From Verrucomicrobiota bacterium (GTDB lineage Bacteria > Verrucomicrobiota > Verrucomicrobiia > Limisphaerales > UBA1100): a stretch of 9,110 nt of DNA. This document shows positions 1-7,657 of this stretch, piece by piece; the stretch's first letter is position 1, and every line of letters begins with the position of its first letter. Location: the NCBI GenBank assembly GCA_028872685.1, contig JAPKEI010000095.1, forward strand, positions 1 through 9,110, in the 5' to 3' direction. The position numbers and the translations under genes were made by a program. The notes below the pieces were generated by a model. That model was not told the origin of the DNA. It worked only from the letters and a program-made list of their open reading frames with translations, and did not search any database.

Positions 1-59
1 AGAATTAGAATTGACTCATTTCATTCCCATGAGCTCGATTCGCTGACCACCACCAAAAC

Positions 60-146
60 ATGAAAAGCGTGAAAGAAAGACCCTCCATATACATCAAAGT
101 AAAGTTGACTCGGAAGGGGTTAGGCATTCACAATTTCGCCCGATGA
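60..146 (+). other. Short open frame (28 codons) overlapping the first gene's start
   Basis: An ATG at 60 opens a 28-codon frame rich in Lys and Arg whose stop TGA (144-146) overlaps the start of the next gene in the ATGA arrangement typical of translational coupling. There is no visible Shine-Dalgarno sequence before the ATG, the peptide resembles nothing I recognise, and the frame is open only from base 33. It could be a leader peptide, but a chance frame of this size is quite likely. If the promoter proposed at 105-134 is the real one, this frame would not be transcribed. Confidence 0.18.
105..134 (+). promoter_or_regulatory. Possible sigma70-type promoter for cassette A
   Basis: TTGACT at 105-110 matches five of six bases of a -35 box. 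CACAAT at 129-134 matches four of six bases of a -10 box, with an 18-base spacer. Transcription would then start around 141, almost on the ATG at 143, giving a nearly leaderless message. That would agree with the absence of a ribosome binding site. A second TTGACT lies at 11-16 but has no good partner 16-18 bases downstream. Promoters in this phylum are poorly defined, so this is weak. Confidence 0.22.
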
Positions 147-3079
147 ATCGCGCATTACCGGTAATCCTCGTTATTTTGCCAATGGCAGTTTTGCTGGCGG
201 CTGCCGAGGAACCCACCGCAGATGGGCTGAATTTCTTTGAGACCAAGATTCGCCCTGTTCTGGTGGAACGCTGCTACAAGTGTCATTCTGCCGAGGCGCT
301 CAGGCAGAATAAACTGAAGGGCGGACTGCAGCTTGATACGCGTGAGGCGGTGCTCAAGGGAGGCGAGACCGGACCGGGGATCGTGCCGGGCGACGTGAAG
401 GCGAGCCTGCTACTTCAGGCGATCCGCCACGAGAAGTCGCTCGAGATGCCGCCCAAGAGCAAGCTATCAAAGGAGGTTATTGCCGATTTTGAAAAGTGGG
501 TGGAGATTGGAGCGCCTGACCCCCGCGATGGCAAGGCGGCAGAGGTGGCGAAGGAAGAGATCGATATTGAAACCGGGCGGAAGTTTTGGTCGTTTCAACC
601 ACTTCGCAAGGTTGCACCTCCACAGATAAAGGACACCAGCTGGGGCCGCACGGATATCGATCGATTCATCTTGGCACCGCTCGAGGCGAAGGGGCTAAAG
701 CCCAACGGTGAGGCAAATCGCCGCGCCCTCATCCGCCGGGCCTATTTTGATTTGTGGGGATTGCCGCCCGAACCGGCCGAGGTGGAAGCATTCGCCAACG
801 ATACCTCTGCGGACGCCTACGAGCGACTGATCGACAGGCTGATCGCCGGGCAGCACTACGGCGAACGCTGGGCCCGACACTGGCTCGACTTGGCGAGGTT
901 CGCAGAGAGCAACGGATTTGCCTTTGATAAGGATAGGCCCGCGGCTTTCCACTACCGCGATTTCGTCATCAAGGCCCTCAACGAGGATATGCCCTACGAC
1001 CGGTTCGTGCGGCTACAAATTGCCGGAGATCAGCTCGGGTCGGATGACTATACAAGTCAGGCCGCGACCGGCTTTCTCGCCGCCGGGCCATTTACGTCCC
1101 AGCAGACGCAGAAAGAGCGGGAGCGAAGCCGCTACGAACAGTTGGATGATGTCGTCGGCACGATCGGAACGTCGATGTTGGGGTTAACTATCGGATGCGC
1201 TCGCTGCCACGACCATAAATACGATCCTCTGCCGACCCGTGATTACTATCGGCTAACAGCGGCATTTGCCGAAACCGGCTTCCAAGATTTCGATTACGAT
1301 CCCGATCCCGCCGCGACGAAGGTCGCCAAGGATAAGTTCGACAAAGCGCACAAGACGTTTGTAGATGCCCGGGTAAAGTTCGAAAAGGAACATTTACCGA
1401 AACGGCTGGATGATTGGTTAAATGCGAAATCGAAGCCACCGCCGCTCGAGAAACTAGGCGTCTGGCAGGTGATCGGACCTTTCAAAGCCGCTGATTTCAA
1501 AGTGGCGTACAATGAGTCGTTCGCACCGGAGAAAGAAGTGGATCTCGAAAAGACCTACGAAGACCTGAAGTGGACGCCCCAGCCCGATTGGAAAGACGGT
1601 CAAATCCACAATACGCTGACCGGAAACAATAGCGCCAACTACCTCTTTCGCACGATCGAGGTGGCCAAGAAGGCGCCGTTGGGGATCTCGTTGGGGCGCG
1701 ATGATGCGATCAAGGTGTTTCTCAATGGGAAGCAGGTGTTGGCCAAAGAGGTGACCGGTGGCGTGGCGGCTGATCAGGACAAGGTCACGCTCAAACTGAA
1801 TGCGGGCACTAACCAACTGCTGGTGAAGATCATCAATGCCTCCGGGCCATCAGGTTTCTACTTTAGCACACGGCCGAACATTCCTAAGAACATTCAGGAT
1901 ATCTTAAATCTGGCCGCCGACAAGCGGAACGACGGACAAAAGCAGGCGTTGCTGAAATGGTATTCGCCGCTTGACCCGGATTGGGCCAGCCTCAGTCAGG
2001 CTGAACAGGAGCACCTCAAAGAACAGCCCAAGCCAAAAACCACTAAGATATTCGCCGCTCGGAAGAACGGCGCGACTTACAATTTTGGCGCCGACACGCG
2101 CAAGGTGTACTTCCTCGCCCGCGGCAATTCGAATGCGAAGCAGGGGTTAGCATCCCCCGGTTTCCTCAGGGTGCTGACCTCGGTCAACACGCCGGAGGAA
2201 CGGTGGCTTGTATCCACGGAGGCCGCCAACGCGAAGCCCGGCCCCCGCCCCCCGCGCGCGGCTGTGGCAGACTGGCTGACAGATCACCAAAAGGGTGCCG
2301 GCCATCTGCTCGCTCGGGTAATCGTGAACCGCCTTTGGCAGCACCACATGGGGCGCGGCATCGTGACGACCCCCAGCGATTTCGGCAAACAAGGGGTCGC
2401 TCCTTCGCACCCCCAGCTCTTAGATTTTCTTGCCTCGGAGTTGATACGTGGTGGTTGGAAACTCAAACCGATCCACAAGTTGATCATGTTGAGTGCAGTG
2501 TACCGGCAGTCGGGCGAAAGCAACCCGGCAGCAGCAAAGGCGGATCCTGACAATCAGCTCATGTGGCGGCGAAGGGCGGTGCGATTGGATGCCGAAGCTA
2601 TCCGCGATACGCTCTTGGCCGTAAGTGGCACGCTGGACAAAACGATGTTCGGAAAGGGGACGCTGAATCAGGCGATCCCTCGGCGGAGCATCTACCTCAC
2701 CGTGAAACGCGGCAATCTGATTCCGATGCTGCAGCTATTTGACGCGCCTGATGCCATCCAGAGCATCGGACACCGTGATGTCACCACTGTCCCGCCGCAG
2801 GCGCTGGCGCTGATGAATTCGCTACTCGCACGACAGTTGGCGGAGAAGTTTGCCAAGCGTATTCAACCCTCGTCGTCGATGTCGCCGGAGAAGGTGGTCG
2901 ATAGCGCCTATGCCATCGCATTATCCCGCCCGCCGACCGATGCCGAAAGGCAACAGATGGCCGACTTTATCAAAAAGCAGGCCGCGTCCTACAGTGCAGA
3001 AGGCAAGGCGATGGAGCGTGCCGTGGCCGATTTCTGCCAGCTCATGCTCTGCCTCAATGAGTTTATTTTTATCGATTAG
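143..3079 (+). CDS. Secreted PSCyt1-PSCyt2(DUF1549)-PSD1(DUF1553) cytochrome-like protein with sugar-binding-like insert (cassette A)
   Basis: A 978-residue exported protein. A Sec signal peptide covers residues 1-21 (MNR, a hydrophobic stretch, cleavage likely after AAA21). The PSCyt1 domain (about 30-128) has haem c motif CYKCH (44-48), a GGETGP loop (73-78) and MPP with M102 as presumed axial ligand. PSCyt2/DUF1549 (about 148-385) carries a second CxxCH, CARCH (352-356), followed by DHKYDP. Residues about 438-578 form a beta-rich insert starting WQVIGPF and containing DDAIKVFLNGK, resembling the galactose-binding-like modules common in planctomycete proteins. PSD1/DUF1553 (about 654-970) has the NRLW and RLDAEAIRD (814-822) motifs and ends in NEFIFID, as usual for the family. 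The enzymatic role is unknown; electron transfer or polysaccharide processing in the periplasm is an inference. There is no clear Shine-Dalgarno sequence, and the start is fixed by the signal peptide. The downstream DUF1501 gene begins 5 bases after the stop. Confidence 0.93.
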   Translation: MNRALPVILVILPMAVLLAAAEEPTADGLNFFETKIRPVLVERCYKCHSAEALRQNKLKGGLQLDTREAVLKGGETGPGIVPGDVKASLLLQAIRHEKSLEMPPKSKLSKEVIADFEKWVEIGAPDPRDGKAAEVAKEEIDIETGRKFWSFQPLRKVAPPQIKDTSWGRTDIDRFILAPLEAKGLKPNGEANRRALIRRAYFDLWGLPPEPAEVEAFANDTSADAYERLIDRLIAGQHYGERWARHWLDLARFAESNGFAFDKDRPAAFHYRDFVIKALNEDMPYDRFVRLQIAGDQLGSDDYTSQAATGFLAAGPFTSQQTQKERERSRYEQLDDVVGTIGTSMLGLTIGCARCHDHKYDPLPTRDYYRLTAAFAETGFQDFDYDPDPAATKVAKDKFDKAHKTFVDARVKFEKEHLPKRLDDWLNAKSKPPPLEKLGVWQVIGPFKAADFKVAYNESFAPEKEVDLEKTYEDLKWTPQPDWKDGQIHNTLTGNNSANYLFRTIEVAKKAPLGISLGRDDAIKVFLNGKQVLAKEVTGGVAADQDKVTLKLNAGTNQLLVKIINASGPSGFYFSTRPNIPKNIQDILNLAADKRNDGQKQALLKWYSPLDPDWASLSQAEQEHLKEQPKPKTTKIFAARKNGATYNFGADTRKVYFLARGNSNAKQGLASPGFLRVLTSVNTPEERWLVSTEAANAKPGPRPPRAAVADWLTDHQKGAGHLLARVIVNRLWQHHMGRGIVTTPSDFGKQGVAPSHPQLLDFLASELIRGGWKLKPIHKLIMLSAVYRQSGESNPAAAKADPDNQLMWRRRAVRLDAEAIRDTLLAVSGTLDKTMFGKGTLNQAIPRRSIYLTVKRGNLIPMLQLFDAPDAIQSIGHRDVTTVPPQALALMNSLLARQLAEKFAKRIQPSSSMSPEKVVDSAYAIALSRPPTDAERQQMADFIKKQAASYSAEGKAMERAVADFCQLMLCLNEFIFID

Positions 3080-3084
3080 CTAAG

Positions 3085-4524
3085 ATGCAAAAACCATTTG
3101 ATTTTCGTTCCCGCCGGGCCTTCCTGAAAAATGCAGGACTCGGATGTGGCTCACTCGCCCTGACCGGCCTGCTTGGTGAACAGGGGCTGCTTTCCGCCGC
3201 CGCCGCTACTCCCAACAAAGGTTCGACGCAGACGCAAGGACCACATTTCGCGCCTAAAGCAAAGTCGATCATCTGGCTTTTCATGCCCGGCAGCCCATCG
3301 CAGATGGACACGTTCGACTACAAGCCGGAGTTACAAAAACGCAATGGGATGAAGCTTGAAGGGGCGGATCCTAAGACTGGGTTTTTCACCACCAGCGGCA
3401 AAGTGCTGAAGTCGCCGTTCGCCTTCAAACAACACGGTCAGTCCGGTGCGTGGGTTTCGGAGATATTCCCGCACATGGCACAGCACGTCGATGATCAGGC
3501 ATTCATCTACTCGTGCTTTTCGCAGTCGAACAACCACACCCCGGCAATGCTGGAGATGAACTCCGGCATGTTCCTGCAGGGACGCCCGTGCATGGGGTCG
3601 TGGCTTAACTACGGCCTGGGAAGCGAGAACAAGAACCTGCCCGGATTTGTGGTCCTGCACGGTGCGATGCCGCGTGGCGGCAAGCCGATCTGGTCACCGG
3701 GATTTCTGCCCAAAGTGTATCAGCCGACCTCCATTGATGGACAAAAGCCGATCGCTGACCTGGCGCGCCTGAAGGGCATGACCGACGGGCAGCAACGGGC
3801 GCAGCTCGATATTCTTAAGGAGATGAACCGCAAGCATCAGGAACTACGGCCGCACGAGGCTGACCTAGCAGCGAGGCTTGAGTCATTTGAGTTGGCCTAC
3901 CGGATGCAAACGGCTGCCCCCGAAGCGATGGATCTCACCAAGGAAACCGAGCTCACCCACAAGGCCTACGGTACGGATCAGAAAGAGACTCAACTCGTAG
4001 CCAAGCAGTGTATCACAGCGCGCCGGCTGATCGAACGCGGCGTGCGTTTTGTGCAGTTGTATGCAGGGACAAATGGCGGAGGGGGAGGTGTGGCCGATGT
4101 GCCTTGGGATGGCCACAACGATATCGGGGCCAATCACCGTATCGCCGCCAAGAGCGTCGACCAGCCGATAGGTGCCCTGCTCGCCGACCTGAAGGCGCGC
4201 GGTATGCTTGACGAAACGCTGGTAGTTTGGGGTGGCGAGTTTGGGCGGACCTCAGATGCGCAGGGCAGTTTGGGCCGGGATCACAATCCTCACGCCTTCA
4301 CCATGTGGATGGCGGGGGGCGGAATCAAAGGCGGCGTGCAATATGGCGCTAGTGATGAGTTCGGATACAAGGCCGTCGAAAACCGTGTCAGTGTAAATGA
4401 CCTACACGCCACAATCCTGCAGCTGATGGGCATCGACCACAAAAGGCTGACTTATCGGTTCAACGGGCGAGACTACCGGCTCACCGACGTAGCGGGAGAG
4501 GTCATTGAGGCTCTTCTCGCCTAA
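3085..4524 (+). CDS. Tat-exported DUF1501 protein (cassette A)
   Basis: A 479-residue protein of the DUF1501 family (alkaline phosphatase/sulfatase-like fold). A twin-arginine signal is clear: SRRAFLK at 9-15, then a hydrophobic segment and an Ala-rich cleavage region near residue 40. Conserved family blocks follow: MDTFDYKP with D75, MGSWLNYGLG plus ENKNLPG, WDGH with D342 and H344 after a run of five glycines, WGGEFGRT (382-389), GRDHN with D399 and H400, and DLHAT with H441. The Asp and His residues in these blocks are the likely metal ligands by analogy with the superfamily, although the catalytic Ser/Thr of true sulfatases is not evident. It starts 5 bases after the preceding stop without a good Shine-Dalgarno sequence, so co-translation with the cytochrome-like gene is likely. 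Substrate unknown; a partner role for the upstream protein is inferred from the recurrent pairing of the two families. Confidence 0.92.
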   Translation: MQKPFDFRSRRAFLKNAGLGCGSLALTGLLGEQGLLSAAAATPNKGSTQTQGPHFAPKAKSIIWLFMPGSPSQMDTFDYKPELQKRNGMKLEGADPKTGFFTTSGKVLKSPFAFKQHGQSGAWVSEIFPHMAQHVDDQAFIYSCFSQSNNHTPAMLEMNSGMFLQGRPCMGSWLNYGLGSENKNLPGFVVLHGAMPRGGKPIWSPGFLPKVYQPTSIDGQKPIADLARLKGMTDGQQRAQLDILKEMNRKHQELRPHEADLAARLESFELAYRMQTAAPEAMDLTKETELTHKAYGTDQKETQLVAKQCITARRLIERGVRFVQLYAGTNGGGGGVADVPWDGHNDIGANHRIAAKSVDQPIGALLADLKARGMLDETLVVWGGEFGRTSDAQGSLGRDHNPHAFTMWMAGGGIKGGVQYGASDEFGYKAVENRVSVNDLHATILQLMGIDHKRLTYRFNGRDYRLTDVAGEVIEALLA

Positions 4525-4550
4525 TCTGAATTATCGTAGTTATCCGACTC

Positions 4551-4637
4551 ATGCGATCGCTTCGACAGCGCGTCCAGCCCAATCGATGGCATCAGTCCTT
4601 GAGCAGGCGTGGCGGGAGGCGTAGGGTTGGGGCATGA
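4551..4637 (+). other. Small Arg-rich open frame in the inter-cassette gap
   Basis: An ATG at 4551 opens 28 codons ending with TGA at 4635-4637, inside the loop of the proposed terminator. The product would be very rich in Arg. There is no ribosome binding site and no recognisable similarity. I regard it as most likely a chance frame and list it only so that the gap is fully described. Confidence 0.08.
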
Positions 4638-4653
4638 AGCAGTGCCTCTTTTT
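4629..4653 (+). terminator. Probable intrinsic terminator after cassette A
   Basis: GGGGCA (4629-4634) can pair with TGCCTC (4643-4648) across an 8-base loop, giving six pairs including one G-U. Five T residues follow directly (4649-4653). It lies 104 bases after the stop of the first DUF1501 gene and 80 bases before the next start, where a boundary between two transcription units would be expected. The stem is short, so termination may be partial. Confidence 0.45.
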
Positions 4654-4706
4654 GATTTGAATATAGCAAAAACTCAGCCGTCTTTTTCCAGTATTGCGAA
4701 GGAACC

Positions 4707-4733
4707 ATGAACCCGGGAAAATTAACAGAGTAA
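4707..4733 (+). other. Eight-codon open frame ending in TAATG on the cassette B start
   Basis: AAGGA at 4699-4703 precedes an ATG at 4707, which opens eight codons (MNPGKLTE). Its stop TAA (4731-4733) shares one base with the ATG of the next gene, as TAATG. The purine tract is the best Shine-Dalgarno match in this gap but is only three bases from the ATG, closer than usual. It could serve as a tiny leader that delivers ribosomes to the weak downstream start. Chance is a real alternative for something this short. Confidence 0.2.
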
Positions 4734-7657
4734 TGAATCGATTCTGGTCCAGATCTATAGTTTTATTTGTTTTAGCCTTCGAGGTGGGAGCGGCGGAAAA
4801 ACCAACTACGTCGGACATAGCTTTTTTCGAAAACAAAATTCGGCCGGTTTTAGTAAAGGAGTGCTTTGAATGCCACTCAGCCGGTTCGAAGGAGTCAAAG
4901 ACCAGGCTAAAACTCGATGTGGCCGTGGCTGATGCAGGCCTCATCACCAAGGCTTTGCGATCAGCCGGCGAAAAAACACCCCACCACAAGCTGCTGCCTG
5001 AACAGGTCATTCGTGATTTTGAAAAGTGGATAAAATTGGGCGCGCCCTTTCCGCCCATCGCCGAGGAAGCAGCTGATGAATCGCTCTGGGCTTTCCAACC
5101 CATCACAAAACCCTCCCCCCCCAAGGTGAAACAGGCCGACTGGCCGCGTGATGATCTCGACCGATTTGTACTCGCGCGAATGGAGAAAGAAAAACTGCAG
5201 CCGGCCGCTGCGGCTATCCCAAAAGTTTTAATCCGCCGACTATATTACGACCTAACCGGACTGCCGCCTTCAACCGAACAGGTTGAAAAGTTTGTAAAAG
5301 CACACCGGCGTAACAGCCTGAAGGCCACTGAAGAACTGGTCGATGAACTTTTGGGTTCACCCCAATTCGGGGTGCGCTGGGGCCGTCACTGGCTGGACGT
5401 GGCGCGCTATGGCGAATCCAATGGGGATGATGGCCTCGGGCGCAATGCCTCCTTCCCGCACGCGTGGCGTTATCGCGATTATGTGATTGATGCCTTTAAT
5501 CGCGATACCCCTTACGACCGTTTTCTCACTGAACAAATCGCCGGTGACCTTCTGCCTTATGAAAACGATGCAGAACGTGACCGTCAACTGGTGGCCACCG
5601 GTTTTCTCGCCATCGGCGCCAAGCCAGCCAAGGCAATGAACAACAATTTCGATATGGACGTAGTGGCCGACCAGATCAACGTGGTGGGCACCGCCATCAT
5701 GGGCTTGAGTGTCGCCTGCGCGCGCTGCCACGACCACAAACACGATCCCATTCCCACGCGCGATTACTATGCCCTGGCCGGCATCTTCACCAGCACCCAA
5801 ACGCTCTGGGGCAAGGCCGCCAACGAAGGGCTCACCGCCCCGGCTACACCGTTGCATGAACTCAAGACCATGAAACGGGAGGACGCAAAGCCCGACCCTA
5901 CGCTGGCGATGACTGCGGGCGTACCGAAATTCGACAAGAACTATGATAAAGCCATCGCAGCATTGAAACCCGAACTGCACCTAAAACTCGAATCACTGCC
6001 CAAAGGATTCACCACTAAAAAAGATATCAAGTTCACGAAAGAAAACACCGGCGCCTTTAATGGCGGATGGCTTGAGGGCCAGCTCAAGACCAATCACGAG
6101 GCGTACACGGTGTCCTTCTGGTTTCGCAACGACATTGAAAACCAGGCTCGGGCGGTCACAGGCTACTTCTTCTCGCGCGGCCCCAAGGGTGCCAAAGGCG
6201 CGCCCGGTGACCAAATCGGCATTATCGGCAATCACAAGGGCAACCCAAATTACGGGAAACTATTTATCTTCAACGGCAACGAAGGCGGGGTATCGATCCC
6301 TGGCAAGACGGTTATCCCACCGCGCACGTGGAATCATCTCGTTTTCGTTCGTGAAGGCAAACGCGCCCGGTTACATCTTAATGGAAATCCTGAGCCGGAA
6401 TTTGATGCTGAGGTACCCGTCACCACCAAGGGCGCACGCGATATTTTTATTGGTGGGCGCAACGACTTTTTCCAGATGACCCTTACCGGTAACATGACAC
6501 ATTTTGCACTCTTCCCTCGCGCACTGACTACTGGGGAAGCGTTGCAACTACACAGCAACTCGGGCCGTCCCAAAGGCAGCGGCAAGGTGATGCCTCCACA
6601 AAAGGCACCCAAGGCGGCCCCAATAAATCTGGCCATGGGGGTGCGTGAGGGCAAGAAACCGGCCAATGCAAAAATCAACAAGAACGGCGACTCCAAGAAG
6701 CTGGATGCAATGGTGCCGCGTGGATTTCTCAGTGCCACCAAGATGGTAAACACAATAAAGGTGAACCCGGAACAAAGTGGGCGAATGGAATTGGCCCAAT
6801 GGCTCACGCACCCGACCCACCCTTTGACCGCGCGGGTGATGGTTAACCGCGTTTGGCTGCATCTTTTCGGTCAACCGATTGTCAATACCCCTGATGACTT
6901 TGGAGTTTATGGCGCTCGGCCCACTCACCCCGAATTACTTGATCACCTAGCCCGCCGATTCATGAAGGAGAAGTGGTCGGTTAAAAAACTTATCCGCACC
7001 ATTGTGTTAAGCCGCACCTATCAACTGGGCAGCCAAGCTACAGCAGCGCAGATACAAGCCGATCCGGAGAACCAATGGCTCACCCGCCACAACCGGCGCC
7101 GGCTCGATGCTGAGAGTGTGCGCGACAGCATCCTGCAAGCCAGTGGTCAGCTCAACCTGGCACCACGCCACAACTCCGATGTCAGCCAACTGGACGCCCT
7201 CATCAATTGGCCTCCGGGCGAGTCGGCCATCATTCATCGACCCAACAATCACCGTAGCATCTACCTCTGCCTGCTGCGCCACGCGCCTCCCTTGGGGCTC
7301 TCGGCCTTCGACCTGCCCGCCGGGGTAAGGGTGATGGGGCGACGACACATCACCACCCAACCCGCGCACGGCCTGTATTTGCTGAATAACCCCATGGTGG
7401 TGAATCAGGCGAATCTGCTCGCCGTCAAACTGCTTGAGGAAGCTAGCGGCGATCATGCAGCCCGCGTCGACTGGGTTTATCGGCGTGTATTACAGCGCGA
7501 TGCCACCGGTGAAGAGCTGAACCGGGCCATTGAACTTGTGAAAGAGACGCAAAACGCGCTAGACTCCGGGATATTGAAAGCCGATAGAGAAGCAAGAGCA
7601 TGGGCTGCATTGTGTCAGGGACTACTGGCTTCGAACGAGTTTCGTTATATTGATTAG
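4733..7657 (+). CDS. Secreted PSCyt1-PSCyt2(DUF1549)-PSD1(DUF1553) cytochrome-like protein with LamG-like insert (cassette B)
   Basis: A 974-residue paralogue of the protein at 143-3079. I chose the ATG at 4733 over the TTG at 4694 (13 codons longer) because it gives an MNR-initiated Sec signal peptide (1-21, cleavage after GAA) and places CFECH at 44-48, exactly as in the paralogue. The PSCyt1 domain is 20 residues shorter: it lacks the GGxTGP loop, and the presumed axial Met aligns with T82, followed by PHH. PSCyt2/DUF1549 (about 119-360) keeps CARCH (329-333) and DHKHDP. Residues about 413-610 look like a LamG/concanavalin-type jelly roll (SFWFRN, WNHLVFVREG, LHLNGNPEP, IFIGGRN, FALFPRALT). 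PSD1/DUF1553 (about 658-970) has VNRVW (704-708) and RLDAESVRD (790-798), and ends NEFRYID. Function is unknown; periplasmic redox or carbohydrate-related work is inferred. The next gene follows with no intergenic base. Confidence 0.92.
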   Translation: MNRFWSRSIVLFVLAFEVGAAEKPTTSDIAFFENKIRPVLVKECFECHSAGSKESKTRLKLDVAVADAGLITKALRSAGEKTPHHKLLPEQVIRDFEKWIKLGAPFPPIAEEAADESLWAFQPITKPSPPKVKQADWPRDDLDRFVLARMEKEKLQPAAAAIPKVLIRRLYYDLTGLPPSTEQVEKFVKAHRRNSLKATEELVDELLGSPQFGVRWGRHWLDVARYGESNGDDGLGRNASFPHAWRYRDYVIDAFNRDTPYDRFLTEQIAGDLLPYENDAERDRQLVATGFLAIGAKPAKAMNNNFDMDVVADQINVVGTAIMGLSVACARCHDHKHDPIPTRDYYALAGIFTSTQTLWGKAANEGLTAPATPLHELKTMKREDAKPDPTLAMTAGVPKFDKNYDKAIAALKPELHLKLESLPKGFTTKKDIKFTKENTGAFNGGWLEGQLKTNHEAYTVSFWFRNDIENQARAVTGYFFSRGPKGAKGAPGDQIGIIGNHKGNPNYGKLFIFNGNEGGVSIPGKTVIPPRTWNHLVFVREGKRARLHLNGNPEPEFDAEVPVTTKGARDIFIGGRNDFFQMTLTGNMTHFALFPRALTTGEALQLHSNSGRPKGSGKVMPPQKAPKAAPINLAMGVREGKKPANAKINKNGDSKKLDAMVPRGFLSATKMVNTIKVNPEQSGRMELAQWLTHPTHPLTARVMVNRVWLHLFGQPIVNTPDDFGVYGARPTHPELLDHLARRFMKEKWSVKKLIRTIVLSRTYQLGSQATAAQIQADPENQWLTRHNRRRLDAESVRDSILQASGQLNLAPRHNSDVSQLDALINWPPGESAIIHRPNNHRSIYLCLLRHAPPLGLSAFDLPAGVRVMGRRHITTQPAHGLYLLNNPMVVNQANLLAVKLLEEASGDHAARVDWVYRRVLQRDATGEELNRAIELVKETQNALDSGILKADREARAWAALCQGLLASNEFRYID

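Noticed and set aside
4069..4092. Glycine run before WDGH in the first DUF1501 protein, possible low-complexity oddity
   Set aside because: Gly-rich loops at this place are, from memory, common in the family and do not suggest an insertion or frame error.
4396..4407. Asn (N438) in the first DUF1501 protein where the second has His (HDLH)
   Set aside because: As I recall the family, other DUF1501 proteins also vary at this position (for example Thr before D-I-H-A-T), so it is unlikely to be a lost metal ligand.
4553..4560. GCGATCGC palindrome in the inter-cassette gap
   Set aside because: A single 8-base palindrome with no second copy in the gap and no spacing pattern is not evidence of an operator.
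4694..4732. TTG start giving 13 extra residues on the copy B cytochrome-like protein
   Set aside because: It would put a charged stretch before the signal peptide; the ATG at 4733 gives the same MNR start and the same CxxCH position as the paralogue.
4549..5124. A 191-codon open frame on the minus strand over the gap and the start of copy B
   Set aside because: It is antisense to a well-supported gene, has no recognisable domain and no ribosome binding site, and its sequence looks like a reverse-frame shadow of GC-rich coding DNA.
5357..5980. A 207-codon open frame on the minus strand inside copy B
   Set aside because: It lies entirely opposite the conserved DUF1549 region, where codon bias easily leaves an antisense frame open; no family features are visible.
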